Below are positions 25,322 to 35,065 of a stretch of DNA of 64,000 bases, in pieces. The notes below the pieces were generated by a model. The model saw only the letters and a program-made list of their open reading frames with translations. It had not been told where the DNA came from and made no database searches. Position numbers and translations under genes: made by a program. How positions within the stretch are numbered: position 1 is the first letter of the stretch; each line of letters opens with the position of its first letter. The stretch covers positions 5,670 to 69,669 of the forward strand of contig JAWUWK010000006.1 in assembly GCA_034111875.1 (NCBI GenBank), read 5' to 3'. The DNA comes from Rs1 sp034111875. GTDB taxonomy: Bacteria > Pseudomonadota > Gammaproteobacteria > Pseudomonadales > Balneatricaceae.

Positions 25322-28300
25322 TTGATCCCCAATAAAGCACATCTTAGCCAAAGACTTACTGATTGCAAAATAGCTGATAAATTCAAGTTTATGAGAAATT
25401 TAGCGCGTCTTAAGGGTGATGCTTTGATTAAACTTGAAAAAGACATTGAAGCTTCTTGTGCATCGGTAACAAGCAAGAGACAAATAGGCACTTTTATTGA
25501 TTACCCGGATTTACCTATTAGTCAAAGAAGAGAAGAAATAGCTAAGGCTATACAAGAGAATCAAGTAATAATATTGGCGGGTGAGACGGGATCGGGTAAA
25601 ACTACCCAGCTGCCTAAGATATGTCTAGATTTGGGGCTGGGGTGTAAAGGGCTTATTGGTCATACTCAACCTCGAAGGCTAGCGGCTAGAACTGTTGCTG
25701 AACGTATAGCAGAAGAGCTTAACACTTCGCTAGGTGAAAGAGTGGGCTATCAAGTTCGTTTCTTTGACCAAGTGAGTGATGCTACTCAAGTTAAATTAAT
25801 GACTGATGGTATCTTGCTGGCTGAAACACAAAATGATCGATACCTTGAAAAATACGAAGTTCTAATTATAGATGAAGCACATGAGCGTAGCTTAAATATA
25901 GACTTCTTGTTGGGTTATATTCGTCAAATATTACCCAAACGTCCTGACCTTAAAATCATTATCACTTCTGCCACAATTGATCTTGAACGATTCTCTAAGC
26001 ATTTTAACAATGCGCCTGTTATTGAAGTCTCTGGGCGTACTTATCCAGTGGATGTGGTGTATCGCCCTTTAGATGAGCGAGGTGAAGCTGATAAAGAAAC
26101 AGTCGATATGAATCAAGGGATTTTATCAGCTGTGGAAGAGATTGGATCATTTGAAAAAAGTAATCAGCTACGCAGTGCTGACGGCATATTGGTGTTTCTG
26201 TCCGGGGAGCGGGAGATACGTGAAGCGGCAGAAGTACTGAGAAAGGCTCAGCTTAGAAATACAGAGATACTCCCATTATATTCCCGATTGTCGGTATCTG
26301 AACAAAAGAAAATATTTTCTACAAATGGAACCCAGAGCCGAAGAATCATACTTACGACAAACGTGGCAGAAACATCTGTCACGGTGCCGGGCATTGGATA
26401 TGTTATCGATACAGGCGTGGCGAGAATTTCGCGCTACAGTTACCGCTCCAAAGTACAGCGATTACCGATTGAAAGTATCTCCCAAGCCAGTGCCAATCAG
26501 AGAGCCGGGCGCTGTGGGCGTATCGCTCCTGGTACTTGTATTCGTCTGTATTCAAATGAAGATTTTTTAGGCAGAGCGCAGTTCACTGATGCAGAAATAC
26601 GTCGCACTAACTTAGCTGCGGTTATTTTACAAATGCTCAATTTGAAACTTGGCGACATAGCTCAATTTCCATTTATTGATGCTCCTGATAGCCGCTTCAT
26701 CAATGATGGTTTTAAGCTGTTAGAAGAATTAGGCGCAGTGAATCAACATAAGAAAATGACGATCTTAGGTCGCCAACTCGCTAAATTACCAGTTGATCCG
26801 CGCATTGGCAGAATGATCATTGAAGCCAATACCCAGCAGTCACTAAAAGAAGTGTTGATTATAGCCAGTGCACTGAGTGTTCAAGATCCACGCGAACGGC
26901 CTTTGGATAAACAGCAAGCGGCTGATCAAGCGCATAGAGAAAATCAAGATGAAGACTCTGATTTTGTCAGTTTTGTTAATTTATGGAATAGCTTTGAGTC
27001 ACAACGCCAGCAGTTATCCTCTAATCAGTTACGCAAATACTGCAATAAACAGTTCTTATCATTTATGCGTATGCGTGAGTGGAGAGACGTGCATAGGCAG
27101 TTACATTTAGCCTGTAAGTCACTGGGTTATTCGCAGCAGGTACAAACGGCTAGTTATCAATCGATACATATAGCGCTTCTATCAGGCCTGCTTGGGCATA
27201 TTGGCTTTAAACAAGAAAATAAGGAGTTTCTAGGGGCGAGAAATCGTAAGTTCTATATTTTCCCCGCCTCAACACAGTATAAAAAAGCCGCCAAATGGTT
27301 AATGGTAAGCGAGCTAGTTGAAACCACAAGGTTGTTTGGCAGGGTGGCGGCAAAAATTGAGCCTCAATGGATAGAGCCATTAGCTAAGCATCTGATAAAG
27401 AAAAGTTACTTTGAGCCTAAGTGGCAAAAGAAATCTGCACAAGTGACTGCTTTTGAACAAGTAGTGCTCTATGGCTTGGTTATAGTGCAAAAGCGGGTGG
27501 TGAACTATGGGCCAATAGAGCCTGAGCTGAGCCAGCAAATTTTCATTCGAACGGCCTTAGTGGAGGGGCATTACAATACTAAAGCCAAGTTCTTCCAACA
27601 CAATCGGCAATTACTCGATCATATCGAACACTTGGAGGCTAAATCACGCCGGCGAGATTTGCTGGTCGATGAAGAGGGGCTTTATGCGTTTTATGCGCAA
27701 AAAATTACTGAATTAAATGAGACGACTATCGTTAATGGGGCAGCGTTCGAGGCTTGGCGTAAAAAAATTGAGCAGAGCCAGCCCAAAGTATTGTTTATGC
27801 AAGAAGAAGATATCTTGCAACGCTCCAGTGAGCACATCAGCACGGAAGATTACCCAAATAGCATCGACTATAAAGGCATAGATTTAAATTTAAGCTACCA
27901 TTTTGATCCTCGCAGTGACATTGATGGCGTCTCATTGCATTTGCCCATCGCGTTGTTAAAGCAAGTATCAGCAGATAGGCTGGATTGGCTAGTGCCAGGT
28001 TTGTTGAAAGAGCGCTGCATGGCACTGTTAAAATCTTTGCCAAAATCTCGGCGTAAACATTTTGTGCCGATTCCAGATTATGTTGATGCATTTTTAGACA
28101 GTATGAGCTATGCCAAAGGCAGCCTTTTACAGCAAATGTGTCATCATCTGCTGCGGATGACGGGTGTCAAGCTTGAAGAGCAAGAATTTGACCAAGTTGT
28201 TTTAGATCAACATTTGAATTTCAATATCAAACTGTTGGCAAATGACAAAAAAGTGATTGCTGAAAGCCGTGATATAGGAGCATTACAGAGCCAGTACAGT

Positions 28301-29218
28301 GAATTGGTGGAAACTGAGTTGCAAACAGCGGGTGAAGATGTTTGGGGCGAGACGGGCTTGGATAGTTGGAGTTTCTCTGAGCTGCCTGAAAAAATACAAG
28401 TGATGCAAGGTGGAATATCAGTCTTTGCTTGGCCAGCACTGAAAATAAAGGCGGATAAGGTTGATTTGCTGTTAACCATGAATCCGGGATACGCAAAGAG
28501 GATCACCACCCATGCAATCACTTATTTAGCGTCTAATTTACTGGGCTCTGTGACCAAAAAGTCGCGCAATAAAATGCCGAAAATAAATGAAAGTACACTT
28601 TTTATTGGAAAAAAATTCAATAAAAAGCATCTTGAAAGTGAAATAAATCTATTTACATTGCGAGAAGCATTAGAACTAAAACCCAACTTACCCAGAACCC
28701 AGCAAGCTTTTAAAGAGAAAGTAAAGATACTGCAAACGAATAATAGCTATGCTAATTGGCTAGCTAAAATAGCAGAGCAAGTCTATGTGTTGCATCGCCA
28801 ATATCAGCGTATTATGAAGCAGATTAATAGCGAGCAAAAGCTCGATAGAATAGTCGTCATATTAGATATCAAGCAGCAGTTAGAACAGTTATTCAATAGA
28901 GACTATCTATCCTCTATATCCTGGTACAGATTACAACAATACACAAGATATATAAAAAGCATCGAGTATCGGCTGGAAAAATACCAGCGTGAGTTGCCGC
29001 GTCAAAGGCTGCTTTCGACACAAATTAATCAGTTAGAAGAGCGCCTATATAAACATTTGAAGAGCGCTAAAGAACGCGATGAAGTAAATCCTCAACTAGA
29101 AGAATACCGCTGGTTAATTGAAGAGTATCGGATCTCTTTATTTTCACAGCAAATTGGCACAAAAGAGCCGGTGTCTGAAAAAAGAATGCAACAAAAGTGG
29201 CGTGAAATTAAGCTCTAA
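25322..29218 (+). CDS. hrpA: ATP-dependent RNA helicase HrpA
   Basis: A DEAH-box helicase of 1298 residues, the usual length for HrpA. Motifs are GETGSGKTTQLPK (I, about residues 87-99), TQPRRLAARTVAER (Ia), DEAHERSLN (II, Asp at about 184), SATID (III), TNVAETSVTVPG (V) and QRAGRCGR (VI, about 393-400). The helicase-associated domains and a long C-terminal DUF3418-type region follow. In E. coli HrpA rescues stalled, collided ribosomes. The start is TTG at 25322, with AGGT at suitable spacing and no nearby ATG; the first in-frame ATG is about 23 codons in. It is monocistronic. Confidence 0.96.
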   Translation: MIPNKAHLSQRLTDCKIADKFKFMRNLARLKGDALIKLEKDIEASCASVTSKRQIGTFIDYPDLPISQRREEIAKAIQENQVIILAGETGSGKTTQLPKICLDLGLGCKGLIGHTQPRRLAARTVAERIAEELNTSLGERVGYQVRFFDQVSDATQVKLMTDGILLAETQNDRYLEKYEVLIIDEAHERSLNIDFLLGYIRQILPKRPDLKIIITSATIDLERFSKHFNNAPVIEVSGRTYPVDVVYRPLDERGEADKETVDMNQGILSAVEEIGSFEKSNQLRSADGILVFLSGEREIREAAEVLRKAQLRNTEILPLYSRLSVSEQKKIFSTNGTQSRRIILTTNVAETSVTVPGIGYVIDTGVARISRYSYRSKVQRLPIESISQASANQRAGRCGRIAPGTCIRLYSNEDFLGRAQFTDAEIRRTNLAAVILQMLNLKLGDIAQFPFIDAPDSRFINDGFKLLEELGAVNQHKKMTILGRQLAKLPVDPRIGRMIIEANTQQSLKEVLIIASALSVQDPRERPLDKQQAADQAHRENQDEDSDFVSFVNLWNSFESQRQQLSSNQLRKYCNKQFLSFMRMREWRDVHRQLHLACKSLGYSQQVQTASYQSIHIALLSGLLGHIGFKQENKEFLGARNRKFYIFPASTQYKKAAKWLMVSELVETTRLFGRVAAKIEPQWIEPLAKHLIKKSYFEPKWQKKSAQVTAFEQVVLYGLVIVQKRVVNYGPIEPELSQQIFIRTALVEGHYNTKAKFFQHNRQLLDHIEHLEAKSRRRDLLVDEEGLYAFYAQKITELNETTIVNGAAFEAWRKKIEQSQPKVLFMQEEDILQRSSEHISTEDYPNSIDYKGIDLNLSYHFDPRSDIDGVSLHLPIALLKQVSADRLDWLVPGLLKERCMALLKSLPKSRRKHFVPIPDYVDAFLDSMSYAKGSLLQQMCHHLLRMTGVKLEEQEFDQVVLDQHLNFNIKLLANDKKVIAESRDIGALQSQYSELVETELQTAGEDVWGETGLDSWSFSELPEKIQVMQGGISVFAWPALKIKADKVDLLLTMNPGYAKRITTHAITYLASNLLGSVTKKSRNKMPKINESTLFIGKKFNKKHLESEINLFTLREALELKPNLPRTQQAFKEKVKILQTNNSYANWLAKIAEQVYVLHRQYQRIMKQINSEQKLDRIVVILDIKQQLEQLFNRDYLSSISWYRLQQYTRYIKSIEYRLEKYQRELPRQRLLSTQINQLEERLYKHLKSAKERDEVNPQLEEYRWLIEEYRISLFSQQIGTKEPVSEKRMQQKWREIKL

Positions 29219-29568
29219 CTGCCTAGATAGGCACGCATTAAAAGAAATATTTAAGCAGTGGGAACTTTTTTAAAAGGTTGCAAAGCGATTTTCCTTGTGG
29301 TTTAATGCCTGAAATTAAATGTAATAATTTGTTATTGGCGTTAGATATAACAGAAACTCTTAAACCAGAATAACAGCTTATTATGTTAACGAATGAATAT
29401 AAATACAGTTAATGCTGATAGAAATCGGCCTAAATTTTAAAAAAATTTAATCAGATAGTGTTTTTTCAATGTATTACCGTCTATACTCTGGGTCGGATAA
29501 CGTATTAAAAGAAAACTAGAAATAAAACATTCACTACTAGTATTTGAATATTTAAGGGGAAAATAGAA
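29219..29568. promoter_or_regulatory. Porin upstream region
   Basis: A 350-base AT-rich leader. A candidate -10 TATACT lies at 29482-29487, without a clear -35, leaving an approximately 75-base 5' UTR. The ribosome site is AAGGGGAAA just before the ATG at 29569. No gene seen. Confidence 0.4.
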
Positions 29569-30528
29569 ATGAAAAAGTCAATTATCGCTCTAGCCGTAGC
29601 TGGTGCACTGACTGTACCAATGGTCGCTCAAGCAGATGCTACACTTTATGGACGTGTCCATGAGCGTGTAGTGTTCCAAGAAGACAGAGATGTAAATGTT
29701 GCAAATGCTGAAGCACGTCTTGGCGTTAAAGGTTCATCAGATATGGATAGCGGTCTAACTGCTTTCTATCAAATTGAAACAGCGTTGAGAGGCGATGGCG
29801 AAGCCGATCGTCAATCAAGCAACTCTCGTCAATCTGGGGATGGTACATTACAAGTTCGTCAACTAAACGCTGGTGTTAAAGGCGATGGTTTTGGTAAAAT
29901 CGTTATCGGTCGTTTTACCAACCCAACAACTAGCACTTACAAAGGTGATGTTTTTGAAGGCGAGTCTGGCGCTTATCAGCTAACGCCTTTCCGTATCGGA
30001 AATGCAATTGCCTACACTACGCCAAGCTTTGGTGGTCTAACAGCAACTGTTGCTATGATCGGTGAAGGCGAAGGGAATGATTCAACTTTTGAAGATGTAG
30101 ATGCATACGTTCTTCAAGCGGGCGGCGCTTTCGGTGCTTTTCATGTAGCTGTTTCGTACATGGATGCTGATTATGAAACTGCTAACGCAACTTCTGCAAA
30201 AGAAATTCAAGTTACTTCTCTAGGTCTTGCTTATAGCGCCAATGGCCTATATGTTGGTCTTGGTTTAGAAGACGACGACGTTTCAGATAATGATGTTGTT
30301 GACTTCGGTGTTAAATACACTGCTGGCAAAACTGGTTACGGTTTCGGTTATGCTAAGAAAAGCGGTGTTGGTAAAGTAGAAGATGATCGCGTATTTGTTG
30401 GTGTTTACCACAAGCTAGGCGGAAGAGCTGATGTTTACACAGAACTTGCTAAGCACGATGCTACAGATGCAGCTGGTGTAGATACAGACTTTAACAGACT
30501 GTCTATTGGTTACCGTGTTAAGTTCTAA
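29569..30528 (+). CDS. Gram-negative outer-membrane porin
   Basis: A 319-residue general porin of the trimeric 16-strand type. The signal peptide is MKKSIIALAVAGALTVPMVA, followed by QADA at the cleavage site. Typical features follow: ATLYGRVHERVVF, ARLGVKGSSDMDSGLTAFYQ, GFGKIVIGRFTNP (the strand before loop 3) and FGGLTATVAM. The C-terminal strand ends in Phe (LSIGYRVKF), the BAM recognition signal. Codons appear biased towards frequent ones, and the ribosome site is strong, suggesting high expression. A terminator follows at 30545. Confidence 0.93.
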   Translation: MKKSIIALAVAGALTVPMVAQADATLYGRVHERVVFQEDRDVNVANAEARLGVKGSSDMDSGLTAFYQIETALRGDGEADRQSSNSRQSGDGTLQVRQLNAGVKGDGFGKIVIGRFTNPTTSTYKGDVFEGESGAYQLTPFRIGNAIAYTTPSFGGLTATVAMIGEGEGNDSTFEDVDAYVLQAGGAFGAFHVAVSYMDADYETANATSAKEIQVTSLGLAYSANGLYVGLGLEDDDVSDNDVVDFGVKYTAGKTGYGFGYAKKSGVGKVEDDRVFVGVYHKLGGRADVYTELAKHDATDAAGVDTDFNRLSIGYRVKF

Positions 30529-30544
30529 TGTTTAACACATAGAT

Positions 30545-30572
30545 AAAAAGCTCCTAAGGGAGCTTTTTTTTT
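30545..30572 (+). terminator. Rho-independent terminator after the porin
   Basis: AAAAAGCTCC and GGGAGCTTTTT form a stem with a short loop, followed by eight T in all. Confidence 0.9.
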
Positions 30573-30640
30573 GCCAAAAAATATATTTAACTTATAATGA
30601 GTCATTGTTGGCTGAATAATCAGGATCGGAGGCTGTTTTA

Positions 30641-31327
30641 GTGAGAATACGTAAATCGGTGATACTTAGTGTGTTATTAATGATTTCGTTTGCAGTGCAG
30701 GCAAATGATAATGTTGATCCATTTGAAAACCTGAACCGAAAAATGTACAGTTTTAACATGGCGATAGATACCGTTGCTTTCAAACCTTTAGCTAAAGGCT
30801 ATAAAGCGCTGACACCAGATTTGGTTGAGGTGGGTGTGGGGAATTTTTTTGGTAATATTCGTGATTTAGGTACTTTGGTGAATAATGTTCTGCAATTCAA
30901 ATTTCACGCGGCGAGTATTGATTTTGCTCGGGTGGCTTTTAATACGACCTTAGGCTTAGGTGGTGTGCTTGATGTAGCATCCGGCATGGGTTTGAAAAAG
31001 AACTCAGAAGACTTTGGCCAGACGCTTGGTGCTTGGGGCGTGCCTTCAGGTCCGTACTTAGTATTGCCTTTTTTTGGGCCTGGGAGTTTGCGTGATTCGC
31101 CCGCCAGCTTTGTTCCTCTGGATGCTTGGGGTTATACCGATCACGTACCGACACGAAATATAGGTTATGGGACACGTTTGATTAATAAGAGAGCTGAGCT
31201 GTTTGAGTATGAGAAGTTAGTGACGGGAGATGAGTATATTTTTATTCGCGACGCCTATCTAGGTATTCGTCAGCAGGCTGTGAATGATGGTGTAGTCGAT
31301 GAAAGTTTCGATGAAGATGATTTTTAA
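30641..31327 (+). CDS. mlaA: Outer-membrane lipid asymmetry protein MlaA (VacJ), without lipobox
   Basis: MlaA removes misplaced phospholipids from the outer leaflet and hands them to MlaC. The 228-residue protein shows the family core: DPFENLNRKMYSFNMAIDTV (about 25-44), FARVAFNTTLGLGGVLDVAS, EDFGQTLGAWGVPSGPYLVL and FGPGSLRDSP. The start is GTG at 30641, with GGAGG upstream at about nine bases. The signal peptide (MRIRKSVILSVLLMISFAVQA) has no cysteine near its end, so it should be cut by signal peptidase I. E. coli MlaA is a lipoprotein. An acidic C-terminus (DESFDEDDF) is present. Other mla genes are not in the window. Confidence 0.93.
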   Translation: MRIRKSVILSVLLMISFAVQANDNVDPFENLNRKMYSFNMAIDTVAFKPLAKGYKALTPDLVEVGVGNFFGNIRDLGTLVNNVLQFKFHAASIDFARVAFNTTLGLGGVLDVASGMGLKKNSEDFGQTLGAWGVPSGPYLVLPFFGPGSLRDSPASFVPLDAWGYTDHVPTRNIGYGTRLINKRAELFEYEKLVTGDEYIFIRDAYLGIRQQAVNDGVVDESFDEDDF

Positions 31328-31539
31328 AAAAATTGCTTTTTAATACACACTTTGCTGTGACTTAAAGCTGATTGTTTTTCGATCTGTCTTGGTATGTGCT
31401 AATTATAACCTGCGTAGCAAATAGCTTGTCATATTCTGTTTTAGCAATGGCTGTTTCCTCTCAGTCACTTGGCTGAGTTCTCAATTATATTCGCTTTGAG
31501 CAAGTTGCTTCTAGTGAGTGCTTTTTTGGCGTAGCTTCT

Positions 31540-32754
31540 ATGCAGCGGCACATTCTGTCCCTGTTGATGTCGATGGTTGTTTTGAGCCCCATGGCCATCG
31601 ACATTTACTTAGCTTCAATTCCGCAAATGGCGTTTGAATTTAACGCGTCAACCGGCCAAGTGCAATTAACCATAGTCTTGTTCTTTTTTGCAATGGGTTT
31701 AGGTCAGATTTTTGTCGGGCCGATAGCGGATCGCTACGGTCGCAGACCAGTGGCCATTTTCGGCCTGTCTTTTTATGTTTTAGGTAGTCTAGCTGCGGGG
31801 CTAGCCTCTGATATTTTTTATCTACAAATAAGTCGGTTAATTCAAGGCTTCGCTGCCTGCGCTATTTCCGTCACTATTTTTAGTACAGTTCGAGATACGT
31901 ATAGCTATGAAAGAAGTAGCAAAATTTACAGTTATCTAAACGGTGTGTTAGGTGTTGTACCCGCTTGCGCGCCTATTCTTGGCAGTTTATTGGCGAGTGA
32001 TTTTGGTTGGCGCTCTAACTTTTTATTCATGTTTGCCTATGGTTTATTGGTGCTTGGCCTAGTGTGCCGTTTCATGCCTGAGACGCTTAAGGCAGAAAAT
32101 AGATATTCAAGCGCTGTTGCTAAGTTGTATGATTGGCCACGTTTTTTGCCCATTCTTAAAAGTCACTATTTTATCTTTTATGCGCTCTGTTGTATGGTGG
32201 CTTTGGCGGCAATCTTGAGTTATGTCAGTTATGCACCGCTCTGGCTTATTGGTCATTTACAAATCTCAAAAGTGGCTTTTAGTTTACTGTTCGGCCTGAA
32301 CGCTTGCGCGGGGATTTTCTGTTCATTTACGGCGCCTATTCTCATCAACCGTTATGGTAATCGTACGCTGGTTTTTATTGCATTGAGTTGTATGCTTGGT
32401 GCTGCCTTGCTGTTAATGGTTTTTAATAGTCTCTTCAATTTCCAAGGATTCAATGCGGCGCTGGCTTTTATGTTGCCTATTATCTTATTATCCGCAGGAT
32501 TGTCTTTTGCCTTAGGCCCAGCTACCAGTATGGCCTTATCCCAGTTCGGTGACAGGGCCGGTTCTGCTTCTGCTCTGCTGGGCTTTACTCAAATGGTGGG
32601 TGCCTCGGTGATTACCTTCTTAGTGCAACAAACAGATTTAATAGCACCTCTAGCGGTGGCGACGGTTCTGGTCATTTTTGTGTTGCCTCTATGGTTGATC
32701 ATGTTGCTTCCAAAATATTCTCATTGGAATGATGAACGCTCTGCCCAACCTTAG
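31540..32754 (+). CDS. Bcr/CflA-family MFS drug exporter
   Basis: A 404-residue, 12-span transporter of the drug:H+ antiporter type. The N-terminus LSPMAIDIYLASIPQMAFEF is the Bcr/CflA hallmark. Motif A reads GPIADRYGRRPV (about residues 60-71), and motif C-like glycines and prolines occur in TM5 (GVLGVVPACAPILGSLLAS). It probably exports bicyclomycin-like or other hydrophobic compounds by proton exchange (family inference). The ATG at 31540 is chosen because the hydrophobic segment starts there; the ribosome site is weak. No regulator gene is adjacent. Confidence 0.9.
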   Translation: MQRHILSLLMSMVVLSPMAIDIYLASIPQMAFEFNASTGQVQLTIVLFFFAMGLGQIFVGPIADRYGRRPVAIFGLSFYVLGSLAAGLASDIFYLQISRLIQGFAACAISVTIFSTVRDTYSYERSSKIYSYLNGVLGVVPACAPILGSLLASDFGWRSNFLFMFAYGLLVLGLVCRFMPETLKAENRYSSAVAKLYDWPRFLPILKSHYFIFYALCCMVALAAILSYVSYAPLWLIGHLQISKVAFSLLFGLNACAGIFCSFTAPILINRYGNRTLVFIALSCMLGAALLLMVFNSLFNFQGFNAALAFMLPIILLSAGLSFALGPATSMALSQFGDRAGSASALLGFTQMVGASVITFLVQQTDLIAPLAVATVLVIFVLPLWLIMLLPKYSHWNDERSAQP

Positions 32755-32905
32755 CTTAACAATATAGCCTAGTCTGAGTGGTTTAATAGATATTCGAAGG
32801 TTTATATAGATGCTTTTGACAGCTTCCGTAGGGTTTAACTAGGTAGTCTAAAGAGTTATTTAAGATAACTTAATAACGTGGATTAAAGACTAATAAGGAG
32901 AAAAT

Positions 32906-32981
32906 TGGTGGAGCCAAGGAGGATCGAACTCCTGACCTCAACGCTGCCAGCGTTGCGCTCTACCAGCTGAGCTATGGCCCC
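32906..32981 (-). tRNA. tRNA-Ala (anticodon GGC)
   Basis: The minus strand folds as a 76-base cloverleaf. The acceptor starts GGGGCCA and the 3' end is encoded as CCA. The D arm is GCTCAGCTGGTAGAGC, the anticodon stem CAACG/CGTTG encloses loop CTGGCAG with anticodon GGC, and the T arm contains GTTCGATC. It lies about 240 bases downstream of gltX on the same strand but has its own promoter-like sequence. E. coli also has tRNA-Ala(GGC) genes near gltX. Confidence 0.97.
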
Positions 32982-33021
32982 ATCTATTTAATAATTTGTG
33001 CTTATACGTCGTGAGGCGCGT

Positions 33022-33049
33022 ATTCTGCCATAATCGAGATTAAAATCAA
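33022..33049 (-). promoter_or_regulatory. Promoter of tRNA-Ala
   Basis: On the minus strand TTGATT (-35, complement of 33044-33049) and CAGAAT (-10, complement of 33022-33027) are 16 bases apart. They are followed by a GC-rich discriminator ACGCGCCTC, typical of growth-rate-controlled stable RNA promoters. Confidence 0.5.
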
Positions 33050-33218
33050 TAGCAAACTCAGTATTTTAAGCATATTTGAAGGATTCAAAATATAATGGCA
33101 ATTATAGGCCCAAATTAGCGAAGGCAAGCTCTGTCGGAGGTCCTGTTAAAGCAAATTGCTGGTATGCCAGAAATAAAGCTTTCCTGCATACCTCTTGATT
33201 TTTTCGCTTAAAACGCCT

Positions 33219-34697
33219 CTATAAACTTTTGAATGCTTTTTCCCAGCGTTTATGCTCTTTTTTTGACGGGCTGCCCAGAGTATTGAGTGCATGTCTGACT
33301 CGCGCCCTGCTCATGTCAGGCCCTAAAATAGACATAGAGTCCATAATAGAGACACTCTGGCTAGAACCTGATATAGCGATAAACAATGGGAACAGTAAAT
33401 CCCTGATTTTGAGCCCCATAGTATCTGCTAGTTGTTTTAAGCATGCGTATAGAGCGTCTTTATCCCATTGTATATGATGGTCTAGTGTCCAGGCTGTATA
33501 TTGTAAAATTTTACGTATATCAGTTATTTCCAAAGATTTATGGGCAAAATCAGTTTCACTAATATCCAGCATGCCGGCCAAGAAGAAGTGAGTTAATGGT
33601 GCTACATCTGAAAACTTTTCAACTCTCTGCTGGATCAGCGGTATTATTTGCAGTAAAAATTCAGGGTTAAGTGCCCATTGCTGATAAGCTTGAGAAAATT
33701 CAGCGGTGCTCAGCTCTTCGCGCATCCACAGGCCGTTTAACCAACTTAATTTGGTTTGGTCAAAGATAGGCCCGCCAAGGGATACTCTCTGTATATCAAA
33801 GTTGTCGAACATCTCTTGGCGGCTAAATTTCTCCCTTTCATCTGGCATTGACCAGCCCATGCGCGCTAGATAGTTGAGGACCCCTTCGGCCATATAGCCC
33901 ATACGTTTGTAGTATAAAATGCTGGTTGGATTTTTACGTTTAGATAGTTTTGACTTATCCGGATTGCGTAATAATGGCATATGGCATAACGTGGGCATTT
34001 CCCAATTAAAATATTGATAGAGCAGTTGATGTTTAGGTGCTGAATTAATCCACTCTTCGCCGCGCATGACGTGGGTGATTTTCATTAAGTGATCGTCTAC
34101 CACATTGGCTAAGTGGTAAGTTGGCATGCCATCAGACTTAAGCAAAATTTGTGCGTCGACCATTGCCCATTCAATTTCTATTTTCCCCCGTAGCATATCG
34201 TCAAATTGACAAGTGCCTTGGGTTGGGATTTTCATACGAATTACGAAGGGATCTCCGGCTAAGTGGCGTTTCTGTTGCTCTTCCTCTGGCAGTGCCAGTG
34301 CACTTTGTTGCATCGGGGCCGGAAGGCCTTGTTCTCTTCGCTGGCTGCGAATATTATCAAGTTCTCCGGCGGTTAAATAGCAACGAAAAGCGTGGTCATC
34401 ATCTAATAGCTGTTGAGCATATTGAGCATATATAGCGCCGCGCTCACTTTGGCGATAAGGTCCATATTCGCCACCTACATCTGGGCCTTCGTCCCAATCA
34501 AGGCCCAGCCAGCGCAATGAGTCTAAAATAGTTTGTTCTGATTGACTCGTGCTGCGGGTCTGGTCAGTATCTTCTATGCGCAGGATGAATTTACCCCCGT
34601 TCTGGCGTGCAAACGCTAAATTAAACAGTGCAATATACGCAGTTCCTACATGTGGATCGCCAGTGGGAGAGGGGGCAATACGAGTCCGTACAGTCAT
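33219..34697 (-). CDS. gltX: Glutamyl-tRNA synthetase
   Basis: A class I synthetase of 492 residues that charges tRNA-Glu. The HIGH-type motif is SPTGDPHVGTAY (about residues 10-21), followed by FILRIEDTDQTRS (the GluRS/GlnRS signature). A KMSKS-type loop reads KLSKRKNPTS (about 255-264). The C-terminal anticodon-binding helical domain is complete. The ATG (complement of 34695-34697) gives MTVRTRIAPSPTG, the expected N-terminus of the family. Confidence 0.96.
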   Translation of the reverse strand: MTVRTRIAPSPTGDPHVGTAYIALFNLAFARQNGGKFILRIEDTDQTRSTSQSEQTILDSLRWLGLDWDEGPDVGGEYGPYRQSERGAIYAQYAQQLLDDDHAFRCYLTAGELDNIRSQRREQGLPAPMQQSALALPEEEQQKRHLAGDPFVIRMKIPTQGTCQFDDMLRGKIEIEWAMVDAQILLKSDGMPTYHLANVVDDHLMKITHVMRGEEWINSAPKHQLLYQYFNWEMPTLCHMPLLRNPDKSKLSKRKNPTSILYYKRMGYMAEGVLNYLARMGWSMPDEREKFSRQEMFDNFDIQRVSLGGPIFDQTKLSWLNGLWMREELSTAEFSQAYQQWALNPEFLLQIIPLIQQRVEKFSDVAPLTHFFLAGMLDISETDFAHKSLEITDIRKILQYTAWTLDHHIQWDKDALYACLKQLADTMGLKIRDLLFPLFIAISGSSQSVSIMDSMSILGPDMSRARVRHALNTLGSPSKKEHKRWEKAFKSL

Positions 34698-35065
34698 GAT
34701 TATTCAGCCAATAAATCAGTTAATAAAGCCCGCGATTATACCTGCGCTGCCTGTGCATAGAAAGTGATTGTGTTAGAGAACCAGCGAACAAATCTAAAAA
34801 CCTAGCCTTGCTCACTGATTAAAATCACTCTGAGGGATTGACACTTTGCTTTGAATACTGATCATTTATGCGCCCTCACTTCGTATCTTTAAGCCCATCA
34901 TATCTTCAAGACATAGTTGCTACTTTCTTAGATAGGTGCATGGTTAGATTTGCAAAACTGACGGTCCTAATTACTTAATGCAGATTGAATCCAATTTGCT
35001 TGTTAGCTAGTATAATAAATGACAGTGTATTATTTCGTGTACAGTTTCAATTGGGAGGAATACTT
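34698..35065. promoter_or_regulatory. Divergent region between gltX and the YHS-domain gene
   Basis: A perfect -10 TATAAT lies at 35011-35016 on the plus strand, about 50 bases before the YHS gene. The best upstream TTGAAT is 20 bases away, so the -35 is uncertain. It is followed by the strong ribosome site GGGAGGAA (35053-35060). No gene is present. Confidence 0.45.

Noticed and set aside
34985..35065. N-terminal extension of the YHS protein to 34985
   Set aside because: It would bury the signal peptide and overlap the TATAAT box at 35011; the ATG at 35066 has a near-perfect ribosome site.
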